Notes: a model not told the origin generated them from the letters alone. A stretch of 64,000 nt of DNA from Nonomuraea polychroma (GCF_004011505.1 NZ_SAUN01000001.1:1674001-1738000); one strand, 5' to 3'. Shown: positions 1-7,779, numbered from the stretch's first letter. Translations and numbers: made by a program.

Positions 1-1267
1 GCCGCCGGATTCGGCGCTTGCCCTTGCCGCCCGTGGAGCCTCGCGTGCCTGTGCCCGGCCTGGTGCGCTTCCAGCGCTTGCGGCCGGGGGAAAGGGCCTT
101 GTCCCCGCCGGGGCCGGGACGGTTCTTGCGGGGGGCCTTCCAGGAGTTGGTCGCTGTCTTGTGCCGGTTGCGCCAGCGCTTCAGCCATGCCGGGGTGCTC
201 TTCCACCTCAGCCAGGACCGGCGCTTGCCGCGGCGCTTCCGGCGCTTGGGGGCGCGCGTGCCGCCCGTGGCGCCCGGCTTGGTGCGCTTCCAGCGTTTCC
301 GGCCGGGCGGCAGTGCCCTGTCGCCCTCAGGGCCGGGGCCGCTCTTCTTGCCAGCCTTCCACTTCAGCGGAGCGGGCCGCTTCTTCGGGGCCGGGTCCGT
401 GCCGGGTGCCCGGCGCTTGCCGTCCTTGGTGGCCTTGAGTGCCTTGTCGCCAGGCTTGCGCAGCTTGCGGTTCTTGACGCAGGGCCCGGCCGCGTCGAGC
501 CCGCCCTTGATGGCGCCGCGCTTGCGGCGCTTGCGCGCGCCGTGGTCGTCCCCTGACGACTTGCCGTCGCGGGTCGACTTGGGCGCCTTGTGCGAGCCGC
601 CGTGCGGGCCGTGGGAGCCCCCCTTACCGCCCGCCCCGGGCGGGCGGCCCCCGGGACTGCGGTGCGTGTCCTTGGGACCCTTCCGGCCACGCCCCTGGCC
701 GCCAGGGTGGCTGCCGCCGTGGCGCCTGCGGTGCGCGGGCTCCTGGCGGGAGCCCGTCAGGAGCCCGCCGCCGCCCTTCGAGCCGCCCCGGCCGCCGCCA
801 GCGCTCCCGCTGCCGTGGGCGGCCACCTTGCCCGCCGCCTTGTCGGCCTGAGCGCGGACCATGTCCGCCCGCGCTTGGCGCTGCCGGGCACGGTGCCACA
901 TGCCTTGCGCGGCGGCCACGCCCATGGCGGTCAGGATCGCCATGCAGATCTGGAGTGTCTCCCGGCCGGTCGGGTTGGTCGGGTCCTCCGGCGACGGCGG
1001 GGCGAAGGCGCCCCTATCATCGCCCAGGTCGTCGGCAGAGTCGCCGGCGGGGAGCGGCGGGGGCGGCGGCATCATCAGCGCCACCGGGACGCTCATCGGC
1101 TTGACGTCCGGCATACGCGGCATGGCGTCGTCGGCCGGGGCCTCCTCCTGGCGACCCGTGGGGGCGTCTGCGGCGGGGGTTGAGGGCCGGGGCACGGGAG
1201 GCAGTGGCGGCGGCGGCACGGCCCCGTCCCGGCGCGGCGGGAAGTGGAAGACGTTGTCGTCAGCCAT
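1..1267 (-). CDS. Basic, proline-rich single-TM protein of the transfer operon (3' end off window)
   Basis: An open minus-strand frame of 422 codons starts at an ATG with GAGAGGAG just upstream and runs off the left edge without a stop, so the C-terminus is missing. The first 90 residues are Pro/Asp-rich. One hydrophobic segment follows at about residues 105-120. The remaining 300 residues are extremely rich in Lys, Arg and Gly, with recurring Arg-Lys-Arg-Trp-Lys-Arg type units. The layout suggests an N-terminal part near the membrane and a long cationic tail that could bind DNA or RNA. It is the most distal visible gene of the minus operon. No family is recognised, and the large plus-strand frames over it are GC shadows. 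Confidence 0.7.
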   Translation of the reverse strand, partial: MADDNVFHFPPRRDGAVPPPPLPPVPRPSTPAADAPTGRQEEAPADDAMPRMPDVKPMSVPVALMMPPPPPLPAGDSADDLGDDRGAFAPPSPEDPTNPTGRETLQICMAILTAMGVAAAQGMWHRARQRQARADMVRAQADKAAGKVAAHGSGSAGGGRGGSKGGGGLLTGSRQEPAHRRRHGGSHPGGQGRGRKGPKDTHRSPGGRPPGAGGKGGSHGPHGGSHKAPKSTRDGKSSGDDHGARKRRKRGAIKGGLDAAGPCVKNRKLRKPGDKALKATKDGKRRAPGTDPAPKKRPAPLKWKAGKKSGPGPEGDRALPPGRKRWKRTKPGATGGTRAPKRRKRRGKRRSWLRWKSTPAWLKRWRNRHKTATNSWKAPRKNRPGPGGDKALSPGRKRWKRTRPGTGTRGSTGGKGKRRIRR

Positions 1268-1383
1268 GGCGAGCACTCCTCTCAAGTGTTGACGGACAGT
1301 GACCGGGCGGCGTATCCTCGCGCGCTCGCGCGCGCGGGCGCTCGTGCGCTCGCATAGGAGGCGGCGGAGACCGCACTCGCGGT

Positions 1384-1407
1384 GAAGATGAAGATGAAGA
1401 TGAAGAT
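1384..1407. repeat. Four tandem GAAGAT hexamers
   Basis: GAAGAT is repeated four times without mismatch, in the gap between the 75-aa gene and the basic protein gene. Next to it, 1318-1352 is a run of alternating GC/CG dinucleotides. Both lie in the untranslated leader of the left-edge gene. Short tandem repeats in transfer operons can be sites for a DNA translocase, but nothing here proves that role. Confidence 0.6.
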
Positions 1408-1415
1408 CGCGGGTG

Positions 1416-1643
1416 TTACTCGCTGTAGCGCTGGCAGAAGTGCATGAGCGTTGCCGCCAGCTCGTTCCAGGCGTTCGCGTCGCCTCTCGCGGCACCGTCT
1501 CGGGCCGTCTTGCGGGCCTGGTCCCACCACAGCTCGGCGAGTCCCTGAGGTCCGCGCTCCGCCGCGTGCGCCTGGCGGGTCTCGGCGTGCCTGCGCTGGT
1601 TGTACGCGCGCTTCTCCGCGCTGTTCATCGGCCGGGTCGTCAC
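1416..1643 (-). CDS. Small hypothetical protein (75 aa)
   Basis: The GTG start at 1643 has a perfectly placed GAGGAGG five bases upstream. The product is short, charged and mostly helical in appearance, with Trp-Trp near residue 40 and no membrane segment or cysteine pair. It sits between the 157-aa gene and the basic membrane protein on the same strand. I do not recognise its family. The strong ribosome site and operon position are the evidence that it is real. Confidence 0.6.
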   Translation of the reverse strand: MTTRPMNSAEKRAYNQRRHAETRQAHAAERGPQGLAELWWDQARKTARDGAARGDANAWNELAATLMHFCQRYSE

Positions 1644-1681
1644 TTCGCCTCCTCAGCGGATCGGGGATCAGGGTCAGGGCC

Positions 1682-1700
1682 GCCGCCCCGGCGGGGCGGC
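1682..1700 (-). terminator. GC-rich intercistronic hairpin
   Basis: GCCGCCCC and GGGGCGGC form an 8-bp perfect stem around a GGC loop, between the 157-aa gene and the 75-aa gene of the minus operon. There is no T-run, so it may be an attenuator or mRNA-stability hairpin rather than a full terminator. Confidence 0.4.
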
Positions 1701-1723
1701 TGCGATCAGGTAGCCAGCCCGCG

Positions 1724-2197
1724 TCATGCGGACCGGTGGACCATGTCCATGAAGCTCCCGCCATCCTCGGCCGGGGCCGGGGTCGTGCGGGGCTTCGGGT
1801 ACGGCTGGCCGTCGCTCAGCCGGCCGGGGGCCTGGCCACGGCTGAGCGCGGCGGCCTCCTGCTTGGCCTGAGCGGCGGCCTGGCGCTTCTCCGGAATGAC
1901 GTGTCTGTTCTTCCGGTACCGGGCTTCCAGCCGGAACGTCAGCTTGGCCGCCTTCTCCAGGTGCTCCTGGATCTCCGCGAACGGCTTGGTCACCTTGCCG
2001 TGCCGCCACCAGGCCTCGAAGGTGCTGTACTCAGGCGGCGGGTTCTCCGCCCACATGGCCTCGGCGTCGCGCCGAATGTGGGCCACGTAGTCGGCGTGAG
2101 CCGCCAGGGCCCGCCGGAGCTGGGCGGCGAACGCCTCGACCATCTCCGGCCGATCCAACATGTCCCCGGACCACTCCGGGCCGGTCGAGTTGCTCAT
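1724..2197 (-). CDS. Hypothetical helical protein of the transfer operon (157 aa)
   Basis: The ATG start is preceded by AAAGGA at good spacing. The product has amphipathic helices through residue 120 (Ala, Glu, Arg and Lys rich, coiled-coil-like around residues 75-115) and a Pro-rich tail. It has no signal peptide, membrane helix or recognised catalytic motif. Hairpins separate it from the upstream membrane protein gene, which suggests its expression is tuned separately within the operon. Function unknown. Confidence 0.6.
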   Translation of the reverse strand: MSNSTGPEWSGDMLDRPEMVEAFAAQLRRALAAHADYVAHIRRDAEAMWAENPPPEYSTFEAWWRHGKVTKPFAEIQEHLEKAAKLTFRLEARYRKNRHVIPEKRQAAAQAKQEAAALSRGQAPGRLSDGQPYPKPRTTPAPAEDGGSFMDMVHRSA

Positions 2198-2217
2198 CAG
2201 AATCCTTTCGGACAGGT

Positions 2218-2284
2218 CACGGCCCGGTCGGGCCGTGAGAACCAGGGCGGTTAGCAGCTGGTCGTCTCGACAGACGGCCAGCTG
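2218..2284 (-). terminator. Two consecutive stem-loops in the transfer operon
   Basis: CACGGCCC/GGGCCGTG at 2218-2237 forms an 8-bp stem with a GGTC loop. CAGCTGG/CCAGCTG at 2255-2284 forms a second stem, with an inner GTCT/AGAC pairing. They fill most of the 108-base gap between the 142-aa and 157-aa genes. Neither is followed by a T-run on the minus strand. They probably attenuate transcription or protect mRNA. Confidence 0.45.
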
Positions 2285-2305
2285 CAGCCACGACAGGGGC
2301 CCTTC

Positions 2306-2734
2306 TCATCGCTCGCCCCGGTCGCGGCGGGGCAGTTCGGCGCGGACGGCCTCGACCATCGCGATGAGCTTGTAGGCGGCCACGCAGGTGAGGCCCACCG
2401 CGGCCATGGCCAGCCACGGGTTGGTGGTGACGGCCAGGAATACCGCCCACCCGACCACGCCGAGCAGGGCCGCCACCTGCAGCAACGGCGTCACCGGCAC
2501 AGCAGCCACGCGCGGTGAGAAGGTGGCCACGCGTATGGCGCCCGGACAGTCCGGCTCGACGTACCACAGCTGGCCGTTCACGCTGGCCGCGTCGACGCCG
2601 GTGATGCCGACCATCCGGCGCGCCCTGCGCTTGGCCTTCGCGATCGCCGCACGCTCGCTGTGCGCGGGGAAGCCCTCCCGTGCCAGCACGCGCCCGTCGA
2701 CCGGGTTGATCAGTTCCACGCGATAGCCCATCAC
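2306..2734 (-). CDS. Small two-TM membrane protein (142 aa)
   Basis: The N-terminal 75 residues are soluble and basic around residues 33-40 (Lys-Arg-Arg-Ala-Arg-Arg). Two hydrophobic helices follow at about residues 83-103 and 106-124, then a charged tail. The ATG overlaps the stop of the ATP-binding protein gene by four bases, so the two are probably translationally coupled. A small two-helix protein in this position recalls the Spd (spread) proteins of actinomycete conjugative elements, but no specific family is recognised. Confidence 0.6.
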   Translation of the reverse strand: MMGYRVELINPVDGRVLAREGFPAHSERAAIAKAKRRARRMVGITGVDAASVNGQLWYVEPDCPGAIRVATFSPRVAAVPVTPLLQVAALLGVVGWAVFLAVTTNPWLAMAAVGLTCVAAYKLIAMVEAVRAELPRRDRGER

Positions 2735-3153
2735 GCGCCTCCGCCCTGCTCAGCGGCCCAGTCGAGCCAGCAGCACACGGTGCGGCTGGTCGGCTCGGCG
2801 CGCATCTCGTAGGTGGCGGCCAGCTTCTTGACGATGGTCAGGCCGCGCCCGCCCTCGCCCTCCTGCCGGACCGCCGGGGCCAGCGCGGGGCCCATGTCGA
2901 TGCAGGTGACCCCCACCGAGTGGGCGGGCGGGTTCACCTCGAGCTGCAGCGCGTACCGGCCGCCCGGCTCGCCGCTGGCCGAATGCAGGATGGCGTTGGT
3001 GACCAGCTCGGACACCACCAGGAGCACGTCATCCACGCGGCCGCACCCTGCGGGCAGCACCTCGCGCACCCAGGCGCGGGCCTGGCAGATGGAGGCCCGC
3101 GTGCCATCGAACGAGCGGGCGCACGCGGTGGGCATCGTGATCGTGGTCGCCAC
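2731..3153 (-). CDS. RsbW/SpoIIAB-type ATP-binding protein (140 aa)
   Basis: The length and motifs match the stand-alone GHKL ATPase domain of anti-sigma-factor kinases. There is an N-box-like stretch around residues 50-60 (Ser-Glu-Leu-Val-Thr-Asn-Ala), a G1 Asp near residue 88, and Gly-Gly-Arg-Gly-Leu before the final strands. Actinomycete genomes carry many such proteins, which bind a regulator or sigma partner and phosphorylate antagonists. No sigma factor or STAS antagonist gene is adjacent, so the target is unknown. It may regulate the transfer operon or host development. Confidence 0.8.
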   Translation of the reverse strand: MATTITMPTACARSFDGTRASICQARAWVREVLPAGCGRVDDVLLVVSELVTNAILHSASGEPGGRYALQLEVNPPAHSVGVTCIDMGPALAPAVRQEGEGGRGLTIVKKLAATYEMRAEPTSRTVCCWLDWAAEQGGGA

Positions 3154-3408
3154 CTACGCCACCCCCGCCCGGTGCATCGACGGGACAGCCGACTGCGCCA
3201 GCAGTACCACTGGCCGGGCACCGGCCGCCGGCAGCTGGCCGTGCTCAGCGAGGTGTTCGCGCACGTAAACGAGCGGGTCGACCTCGCCCAGCTCGGCGGC
3301 CGCCACGCTCGCCCGCGCGGTGGCCAGCAGCTCGCTGTAGGCGGCCGCCAGCATGACCAGCTCTTCACGCGTCAGAGCGCACCGGGGCGCCAGAATCGCC
3401 GCGGTCAT
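3154..3408 (-). CDS. Small hypothetical protein (84 aa)
   Basis: The ATG of this frame overlaps the stop of the SsgA-family gene, and the next gene starts immediately after its stop, so it lies in a tightly packed operon. The product is Ala/Leu rich and helical, with one short mildly hydrophobic stretch near its C-terminus. No motif is recognised. Position and coupling are the main support. Confidence 0.55.
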   Translation of the reverse strand: MTAAILAPRCALTREELVMLAAAYSELLATARASVAAAELGEVDPLVYVREHLAEHGQLPAAGARPVVLLAQSAVPSMHRAGVA

Positions 3409-4172
3409 GACGCACCGTCCATGACGGTGTGGAAGCTGGCCAGCAGAAACTCCTGCACCACGCCGACGCCCAGCAACAGCTCGGCGTCCCCGGGCACCGC
3501 CAGCCGGATGTTCCTGCTACTCCACCGGACGATCCGGCGCGCCTGGTGGACCTGATGGGCCAGCTCGTCACGGCTGACGCGCCAGCTGACCAGGGTGCCG
3601 GCGCTGTCGGGCACGGTCAGGACCACCATGTCGCGGTCCTTGGGGTCGGCCGCCAGCGTGCCCGGCCGGGTGCGTCCCCAACAGCCGTCGGCCTCGCGGA
3701 AGGTGACCTCGACCTGGTGGCCCAGCAGCGCGGCCAGCTCCCGATCCCAGTCCACCCGCTCGCGCTCACGCCCGAGCTGGACCACGTCGAACGTGGCGTC
3801 GACGAACTTCGACACCACCGCGCGGGAGGCGTAGAAGGTCAGCGGCACGCCGTTCTCCGGCATCAGCACGACGACCAGCCAGCCCTCCGCCTCGTGCGGG
3901 CCCACCTGCACATCGCCGTCACCCGTGGCCGTCTGGAGCCCGTCGATCAGCAGCGCCCGGGCAAACTGCCAGGCCACGACCTGCCCACCGTCACCGTTCG
4001 CCTGCGGGAAGACCAGCTCGACGGCGTACGGGTCACGGGCGTCGTAGGCCAGCACCGCGTGCACCGGGTCCTGGCCCTGCCCGCGGTGGCGGCCGCGCCG
4101 GGCCTGCGACTGCTCGTGCTGGTCGGCCCACCACAGCGTCAGCGCTTGCGTCACCGAGGTTGCGCGCTTCAT
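3405..4172 (-). CDS. SsgA-family sporulation/cell-division regulator-like protein (255 aa)
   Basis: Residues about 40-140 match the SsgA/SsgB family of sporulating actinomycetes: a Tyr-Asp-x-x-Asp-Pro-Tyr-Ala-Val segment, Trp-x-Phe-Ala-Arg-x-Leu-Leu and Gly-Asp-Gly-Asp-Val. SsgA-like proteins control septum placement and peptidoglycan turnover. Usual length is about 135-145 aa, so this one carries an extra C-terminal half of some 115 residues with no recognised motif. The start at 4172 gives a 4-bp overlap with the upstream membrane gene; the frame extends further upstream but without a better start. Its place in a transfer operon suggests a link between conjugation and hyphal septation. Confidence 0.75.
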   Translation of the reverse strand: MKRATSVTQALTLWWADQHEQSQARRGRHRGQGQDPVHAVLAYDARDPYAVELVFPQANGDGGQVVAWQFARALLIDGLQTATGDGDVQVGPHEAEGWLVVVLMPENGVPLTFYASRAVVSKFVDATFDVVQLGRERERVDWDRELAALLGHQVEVTFREADGCWGRTRPGTLAADPKDRDMVVLTVPDSAGTLVSWRVSRDELAHQVHQARRIVRWSSRNIRLAVPGDAELLLGVGVVQEFLLASFHTVMDGAS

Positions 4173-5314
4173 GCCGCACCCCCAGCCTGCGCCGCGAGCG
4201 CCTTCTTGACCTTGGTGGCGGTGTCGGACCCGCACCCCAGCGCGTCGCGGAACTTGTGCACGCCAGCGTCGGCCGACAGCTTCCCGGCGGCGATCAGGGC
4301 GCGTGCCCGGTCGGTCAGCGCGTCGATGTCGACCCTCGGGCGGGGCGGCGGAGCGCTGTACTGACGGCTGGCGTTAGCCCTGTACTGAAGGCCAGTACGC
4401 CCATCAGTACGGCCTGGACCGGGGGTCTCCGGCATCGGCAGCACCTGCAGCACGGACCACAGCGCCGGCAGCACCCACACGGCGGTCACCGCGGCGATCG
4501 GGCCCAGGCTGTGCACGACCAGGGTCAGCAGGTTGAACCCGTTGATGAAGGCCGGCCAGCAGTTCAGCAGGAGCGTCAGCCCCAGCAGCAGAGCCTCGGC
4601 GCGGAACATCTTGCGGCCCGGGCCGTTCTTGTCCTTGCGGTCGACGACCTGCCCGCGCATAGCGCTGTAGGCCTGCACCGCCACGGCGGCCAGCAACGGC
4701 AGCGACAGGGCAGGCTCCACGCCGAACGCCGCCCACCACGCGAACGTGTGCTGCTTCAGCTTCAGCGCCGTGGCCACCGAGGCCTGCACGCCGATGCTGG
4801 ACACCGCCAGGCCGATGACCGCGGCCGCCATCACCATCACGGTGACCGTGCGGCGCACCTTGGCGTCACGGTAGGCCAGCGCCACCGGGTCCTGGGCGAG
4901 CTCGTGCAGCCGGGCGGCCTCGTAGGCGGCCAGGCGCCGCTTGCGCACCTTCTTGGTGTCGATCAGCAGCGGCGCCTCGTCGGCCTGCAGGCGCGCCAGC
5001 AGGTGCGCCTCGGCGACCTGCCTGCGCAGTTGCCTGACGAGCCGGGTCTCGCCGCTCTCGAAGGACTCGACAAGAACGATCTTGTCCTCGACGATGTCGC
5101 CGGCCTCGTCGGCCTGGTCGACGTCGTCGGCATCTTCCGCCTGGTCGGCCTCGTCAGCCGCGGCGTCCAGGTCGGCAGGCTGGTCGTCGTCCAGCCGGTC
5201 CTCCGGCAGGGGCGGTGCCTGGTCGAACATTAGACGGCGCTCGATCTCGGTGAGAACGCGGTCGATGTCGTCGTCGAACGGCTCGCGGTCGGGAGTAGGA
5301 GTCGCAACGCTCAC
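4169..5314 (-). CDS. SpdB-like polytopic membrane protein (381 aa)
   Basis: An acidic N-terminal region (Asp/Glu rich to about residue 80) and a basic stretch near residues 120-150 are followed by four or five hydrophobic helices between about residues 155 and 295. A C-terminal cytosolic domain ends the protein. Its last 50 residues look like a small helix-turn-helix: a helical segment, Asp-Ala-Gly-Val, then a Lys-rich helix. Membrane proteins with this layout occur beside the TraB translocase in actinomycete conjugative elements and are thought to help plasmid spreading along mycelium. Family assignment is by layout and context only. Confidence 0.6.
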   Translation of the reverse strand: MSVATPTPDREPFDDDIDRVLTEIERRLMFDQAPPLPEDRLDDDQPADLDAAADEADQAEDADDVDQADEAGDIVEDKIVLVESFESGETRLVRQLRRQVAEAHLLARLQADEAPLLIDTKKVRKRRLAAYEAARLHELAQDPVALAYRDAKVRRTVTVMVMAAAVIGLAVSSIGVQASVATALKLKQHTFAWWAAFGVEPALSLPLLAAVAVQAYSAMRGQVVDRKDKNGPGRKMFRAEALLLGLTLLLNCWPAFINGFNLLTLVVHSLGPIAAVTAVWVLPALWSVLQVLPMPETPGPGRTDGRTGLQYRANASRQYSAPPPRPRVDIDALTDRARALIAAGKLSADAGVHKFRDALGCGSDTATKVKKALAAQAGGAA

Positions 5315-6183
5315 CGGTCACACCTCCCTCGCACCAGCTCGGAGGCAGTGACCTTCGCCGCGACCTCACGCAGCATGGCCACCACCTGGCCCTGCGTACG
5401 GCCGAACTCGGTCTCCCACTGCGACAGCGGCCCGCCGAGGTGCGCCACGATGGCCTCCCGCGCTTGAACGCACAGCACGTGGGCGGCATACGGCGCCTCA
5501 GGCGAGATCGCGACCCGACCGACGGCGTCCATCACGCCCACACAAGGGGCCCAGCCCTCGCTTTCCAGCAGGTCGGCGGCACGGGCCAGGGCATCGCTGA
5601 GCCAGTTCGTCGGCGCGGCGGCCGCGATCAGCCTCTTCCTCACATCCGCGACGCTGGGGAGAGCCCGCTGCGCTCGCCAGCGGCGCACCGGCCACCGCAG
5701 CCAGGACCACCAGCGGCTCCGGCGGCGGCCGACCAGCAGCTCGACCTCGCTGGCCACAGCCGCCAGGCCGTCCTCGACCTCATCGCGGACGGCCTCGACC
5801 TGGTCGGTCAGGCCGTCCACGCTGCCGGCGATCTCCTCCAACGGCTTCAGCGCGGCGGTCAGCTCGCGCACCCCGGAGGCGATGTCGGCGATGTCCTCGC
5901 CCATGGCGGCCGCCTGCTGCAGGCCGGCCCGCAGCTCGGCGAGCTCGCCGACGACGGCCAGCAGCGCGGTCGCGGCCTGCGCCGCATACATCGCCGTCGC
6001 CGCATCATGCTTGTGCAGGCTCGGGTGGCCGTCGGCGTACGAGGTGTAGAAGTGGTGCTCATCGGCCGCGTAAGCCAGCAGGGCATGGGCCTGCTCAGCG
6101 GGCGAATGAGTCTGTACGGGGGAGGTGGTGGTCATTGGGTCGTCGCCCCCGGGATGGTTAAGCGGTGTAATCTTGTGGGGCAT
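5311..6183 (-). CDS. Coiled-coil hypothetical protein of the transfer operon (290 aa)
   Basis: The start at 6183 has AAAGGA at good spacing, and an internal ATG at 6135 is the alternative. Residues about 75-150 form long heptad-like helices rich in Ala, Leu and Glu. They are followed by a Trp/Arg-rich segment near residue 160 that could lie against the membrane, and then a helical C-terminal domain. The stop overlaps the SpdB-like gene start by four bases. No enzyme motif is visible. The layout suggests a structural or scaffold role in the transfer apparatus. Confidence 0.6.
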   Translation of the reverse strand: MPHKITPLNHPGGDDPMTTTSPVQTHSPAEQAHALLAYAADEHHFYTSYADGHPSLHKHDAATAMYAAQAATALLAVVGELAELRAGLQQAAAMGEDIADIASGVRELTAALKPLEEIAGSVDGLTDQVEAVRDEVEDGLAAVASEVELLVGRRRSRWWSWLRWPVRRWRAQRALPSVADVRKRLIAAAAPTNWLSDALARAADLLESEGWAPCVGVMDAVGRVAISPEAPYAAHVLCVQAREAIVAHLGGPLSQWETEFGRTQGQVVAMLREVAAKVTASELVRGRCDR

Positions 6184-6220
6184 CGGGTCTTGGTCCTTTC
6201 TGCAGGTAGGGACCCGTGTC

Positions 6221-6251
6221 GCGGCCCCTGGTGTGAGCGCACCGGGGCCGC
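6221..6251 (-). terminator. Stem-loop between two operon segments
   Basis: GCGGCCCC pairs with GGGGCCGC (8 bp), and the loop contains a further GGTG/CACC pairing. It lies between the 36-codon frame and the coiled-coil gene. No T-run follows, so it is more likely an attenuator or processing site than a strong terminator. Confidence 0.4.
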
Positions 6252-6256
6252 CCTCT

Positions 6257-6367
6257 TCATGAGCGGTTGTCGCCCTGACGGGGCGATCGGACGGTGACTT
6301 CTGCCAGCGCTGGGCTCGCCTGCAGGCGCAATGCCGCGTACCGCCCCAGCTGTGCTCCGGAGGTCAT
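6257..6367 (-). CDS. Possible 36-aa peptide
   Basis: An ATG overlaps the stop of the 202-aa gene in the ATGA pattern used throughout this operon, and opens a frame of 36 codons. The predicted peptide is amphipathic and basic and ends in a charged tail. Nothing else occupies this position, and the coupling is the only argument that it is translated. It could equally be a trailing untranslated stretch. Confidence 0.35.
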   Translation of the reverse strand: MTSGAQLGRYAALRLQASPALAEVTVRSPRQGDNRS

Positions 6368-6972
6368 GACCGCTCCACGGTGGCGATCAGGGGGAACACG
6401 ATCCGGTTCATCTCGGCCACCAGCACCTTGATGTAGGCGCGGGCCACCGCCGCCAGCTCGGTTGGCAGCTCGGTCGGCAGCGGCGGCAGCGGCTGCGCGG
6501 GCAGCGGGAACGCCAGCGTGGCGCTGGCCATCAGGAATCGTTCGCCGCGGCTGAGCTCCTCGCCGCTGGGGTCCAGGTAGCGCACGGTGTCGGGACCGAC
6601 GTTTGGTTCGGTGGGCCAGTCCCGCCACCACTCGCCAGCCCGCCACTCGCGGGAGCAGGCCAGCGCCTGTGGCCAGGGCGTGACCAGTGTGGTGATGCCG
6701 ACCAGCGAGCCGTCCCAGTCGTTGACCTCGGTCCGGGCCGACAGCAGCCGCGGGTGGAAGCGGATGTATCCGGGCGCCATGATGGGGCCGGTGGCCACCC
6801 GCCACGCCATGGCCGCGAACTGGGCCGTCCGCGACTCCTCCCACTCCCACGCCTCGCGGAAGTCGTCGGCGCGGGCGCGCACGTAGTGCCCGAAGCGGGA
6901 GACTCCGTCGCTGGCCATCTCGCGGTCGTGGTCGACGTCGATCCAGAACGCCTCGGCCCGGCTGGCCATCAT
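6364..6972 (-). CDS. Hypothetical protein (202 aa)
   Basis: The start at 6972 makes an ATGA overlap with the XRE regulator gene; longer upstream frames lie inside that regulator. The product is Trp and Arg rich, with several Trp pairs around residues 110-125, and looks like a compact cytosolic alpha/beta protein. No known motif is visible. As the second gene of the minus operon, it is expected to be co-expressed with the transfer genes. Confidence 0.6.
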   Translation of the reverse strand: MMASRAEAFWIDVDHDREMASDGVSRFGHYVRARADDFREAWEWEESRTAQFAAMAWRVATGPIMAPGYIRFHPRLLSARTEVNDWDGSLVGITTLVTPWPQALACSREWRAGEWWRDWPTEPNVGPDTVRYLDPSGEELSRGERFLMASATLAFPLPAQPLPPLPTELPTELAAVARAYIKVLVAEMNRIVFPLIATVERS

Positions 6973-7235
6973 GCCGCCCCATTGGCCACGGCATTGACGT
7001 CGGCGGAAGCGTCCTGAACGACGATCTCCCAAAGGTCGTCGAACGGCACGCCGTTGAACGCCTGAAGCAGCGCACCGATGAACCGCGCGCTGGGGGCATG
7101 CCGACCGTTGAGAACCTTGTTCATGGTGCCCTGATGGAACCCCATCCGGTCAGCAAGCTGCTGTTCCGTGGTGACTCCCGCGATCGTGCGGTACTTGTCC
7201 AACTGCTCCCGACGCAGCCGCAGGATGACGTTCAC
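6969..7235 (-). CDS. XRE-type HTH regulator heading the transfer operon (88 aa)
   Basis: The GTG start at 7235 has GGAGGA six bases upstream; the longer ATG frame reaches into the operator region and is unlikely. Residues about 20-55 form a Cro/CI-type helix-turn-helix (Gln-Gln-Leu-Ala-Asp-Arg, then a recognition helix beginning Gln-Gly-Thr-Met-Asn-Lys). It is the first gene of the minus operon and faces a second XRE gene across a repeat-containing intergenic region. The pair probably forms a repressor switch for transfer, as KorSA/Pra-type regulators do in related elements. Confidence 0.75.
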   Translation of the reverse strand: MNVILRLRREQLDKYRTIAGVTTEQQLADRMGFHQGTMNKVLNGRHAPSARFIGALLQAFNGVPFDDLWEIVVQDASADVNAVANGAA

Positions 7236-7268
7236 AGTGCTCCTCCTCGCTGTACATGCGACTATGTC

Positions 7269-7356
7269 TATGCGCTTAAGATAATGCGTATGCGCATAAG
7301 CGTCAAGCGATCCTGCGGGTAAGTCCATGAGTGCGCGCTTGATGCTTCAGCGCATA
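7269..7356. promoter_or_regulatory. Divergent operator with TATGCGC repeats
   Basis: TATGCGC(T/A)TAAG occurs as direct repeats at 7269-7280 and 7289-7300, 20 bp apart (two helical turns). The inverted core GCGCATA is at 7350-7356, and a related CATGCGTTAAG sits at 7669-7679. The sites lie between the two divergent XRE genes, so they are the likely binding sites for one or both proteins. Confidence 0.65.
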
Positions 7357-7366
7357 CAGTTACCTC

Positions 7367-7657
7367 GTGAGCTGGTGGGAATATGTGCAGAGGGTTAGCG
7401 GTGGGATGCCGCAGGCCGCCATCGGTGAACGGATGAACATGAGCCAGTCCGCGGTTGGACGGTGGAAGTCGTCGTCGCCGAAGCCTGAGACCGTCGCTGC
7501 CTTCGCCCGCGCCTTCGGCCGTCCTGTCCTGGAAGCGTTCGTCGCCGCCGGTTTTCTCACCGAAGAGGAGGCACGGCTAACGAAGGTGCCAGCCGATCTG
7601 GTGGATGTGGACAGCGATCTTCTGCTTTCGGAGATCAGGCGACGTCTTATGCGATGA
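7367..7657 (+). CDS. XRE-type HTH regulator (96 aa), probably leaderless
   Basis: Residues about 15-50 form a helix-turn-helix (Gln-Ala-Ala-Ile-Gly-Glu, recognition helix with Gln-Ser-Ala-Val-Gly-Arg). The C-terminal 45 residues may be a dimerisation helix pair. The GTG start has no ribosome site. TACAGT lies at 7355-7360, which would place transcription start at or next to the GTG, consistent with a leaderless message. It is divergent from the transfer-operon regulator and probably shares its operators. Confidence 0.7.
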   Translation: MSWWEYVQRVSGGMPQAAIGERMNMSQSAVGRWKSSSPKPETVAAFARAFGRPVLEAFVAAGFLTEEEARLTKVPADLVDVDSDLLLSEIRRRLMR

Positions 7658-7779
7658 CGCTGCAAGCTCATGCGTTAAGTGAACTGCTCGCCAGCGGATG
7701 TTAGCCAGGCAAGACCCATGCAGATCCCAGGCATTCGTGATGCACTGAACATGCAGACTCCATTGCTCTGGAGCGGATC

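Noticed and set aside
18..851. Plus-strand frames at the left edge
   Set aside because: They are Pro/Leu/Arg-rich antisense of the basic protein gene, which alone has a good ribosome site.
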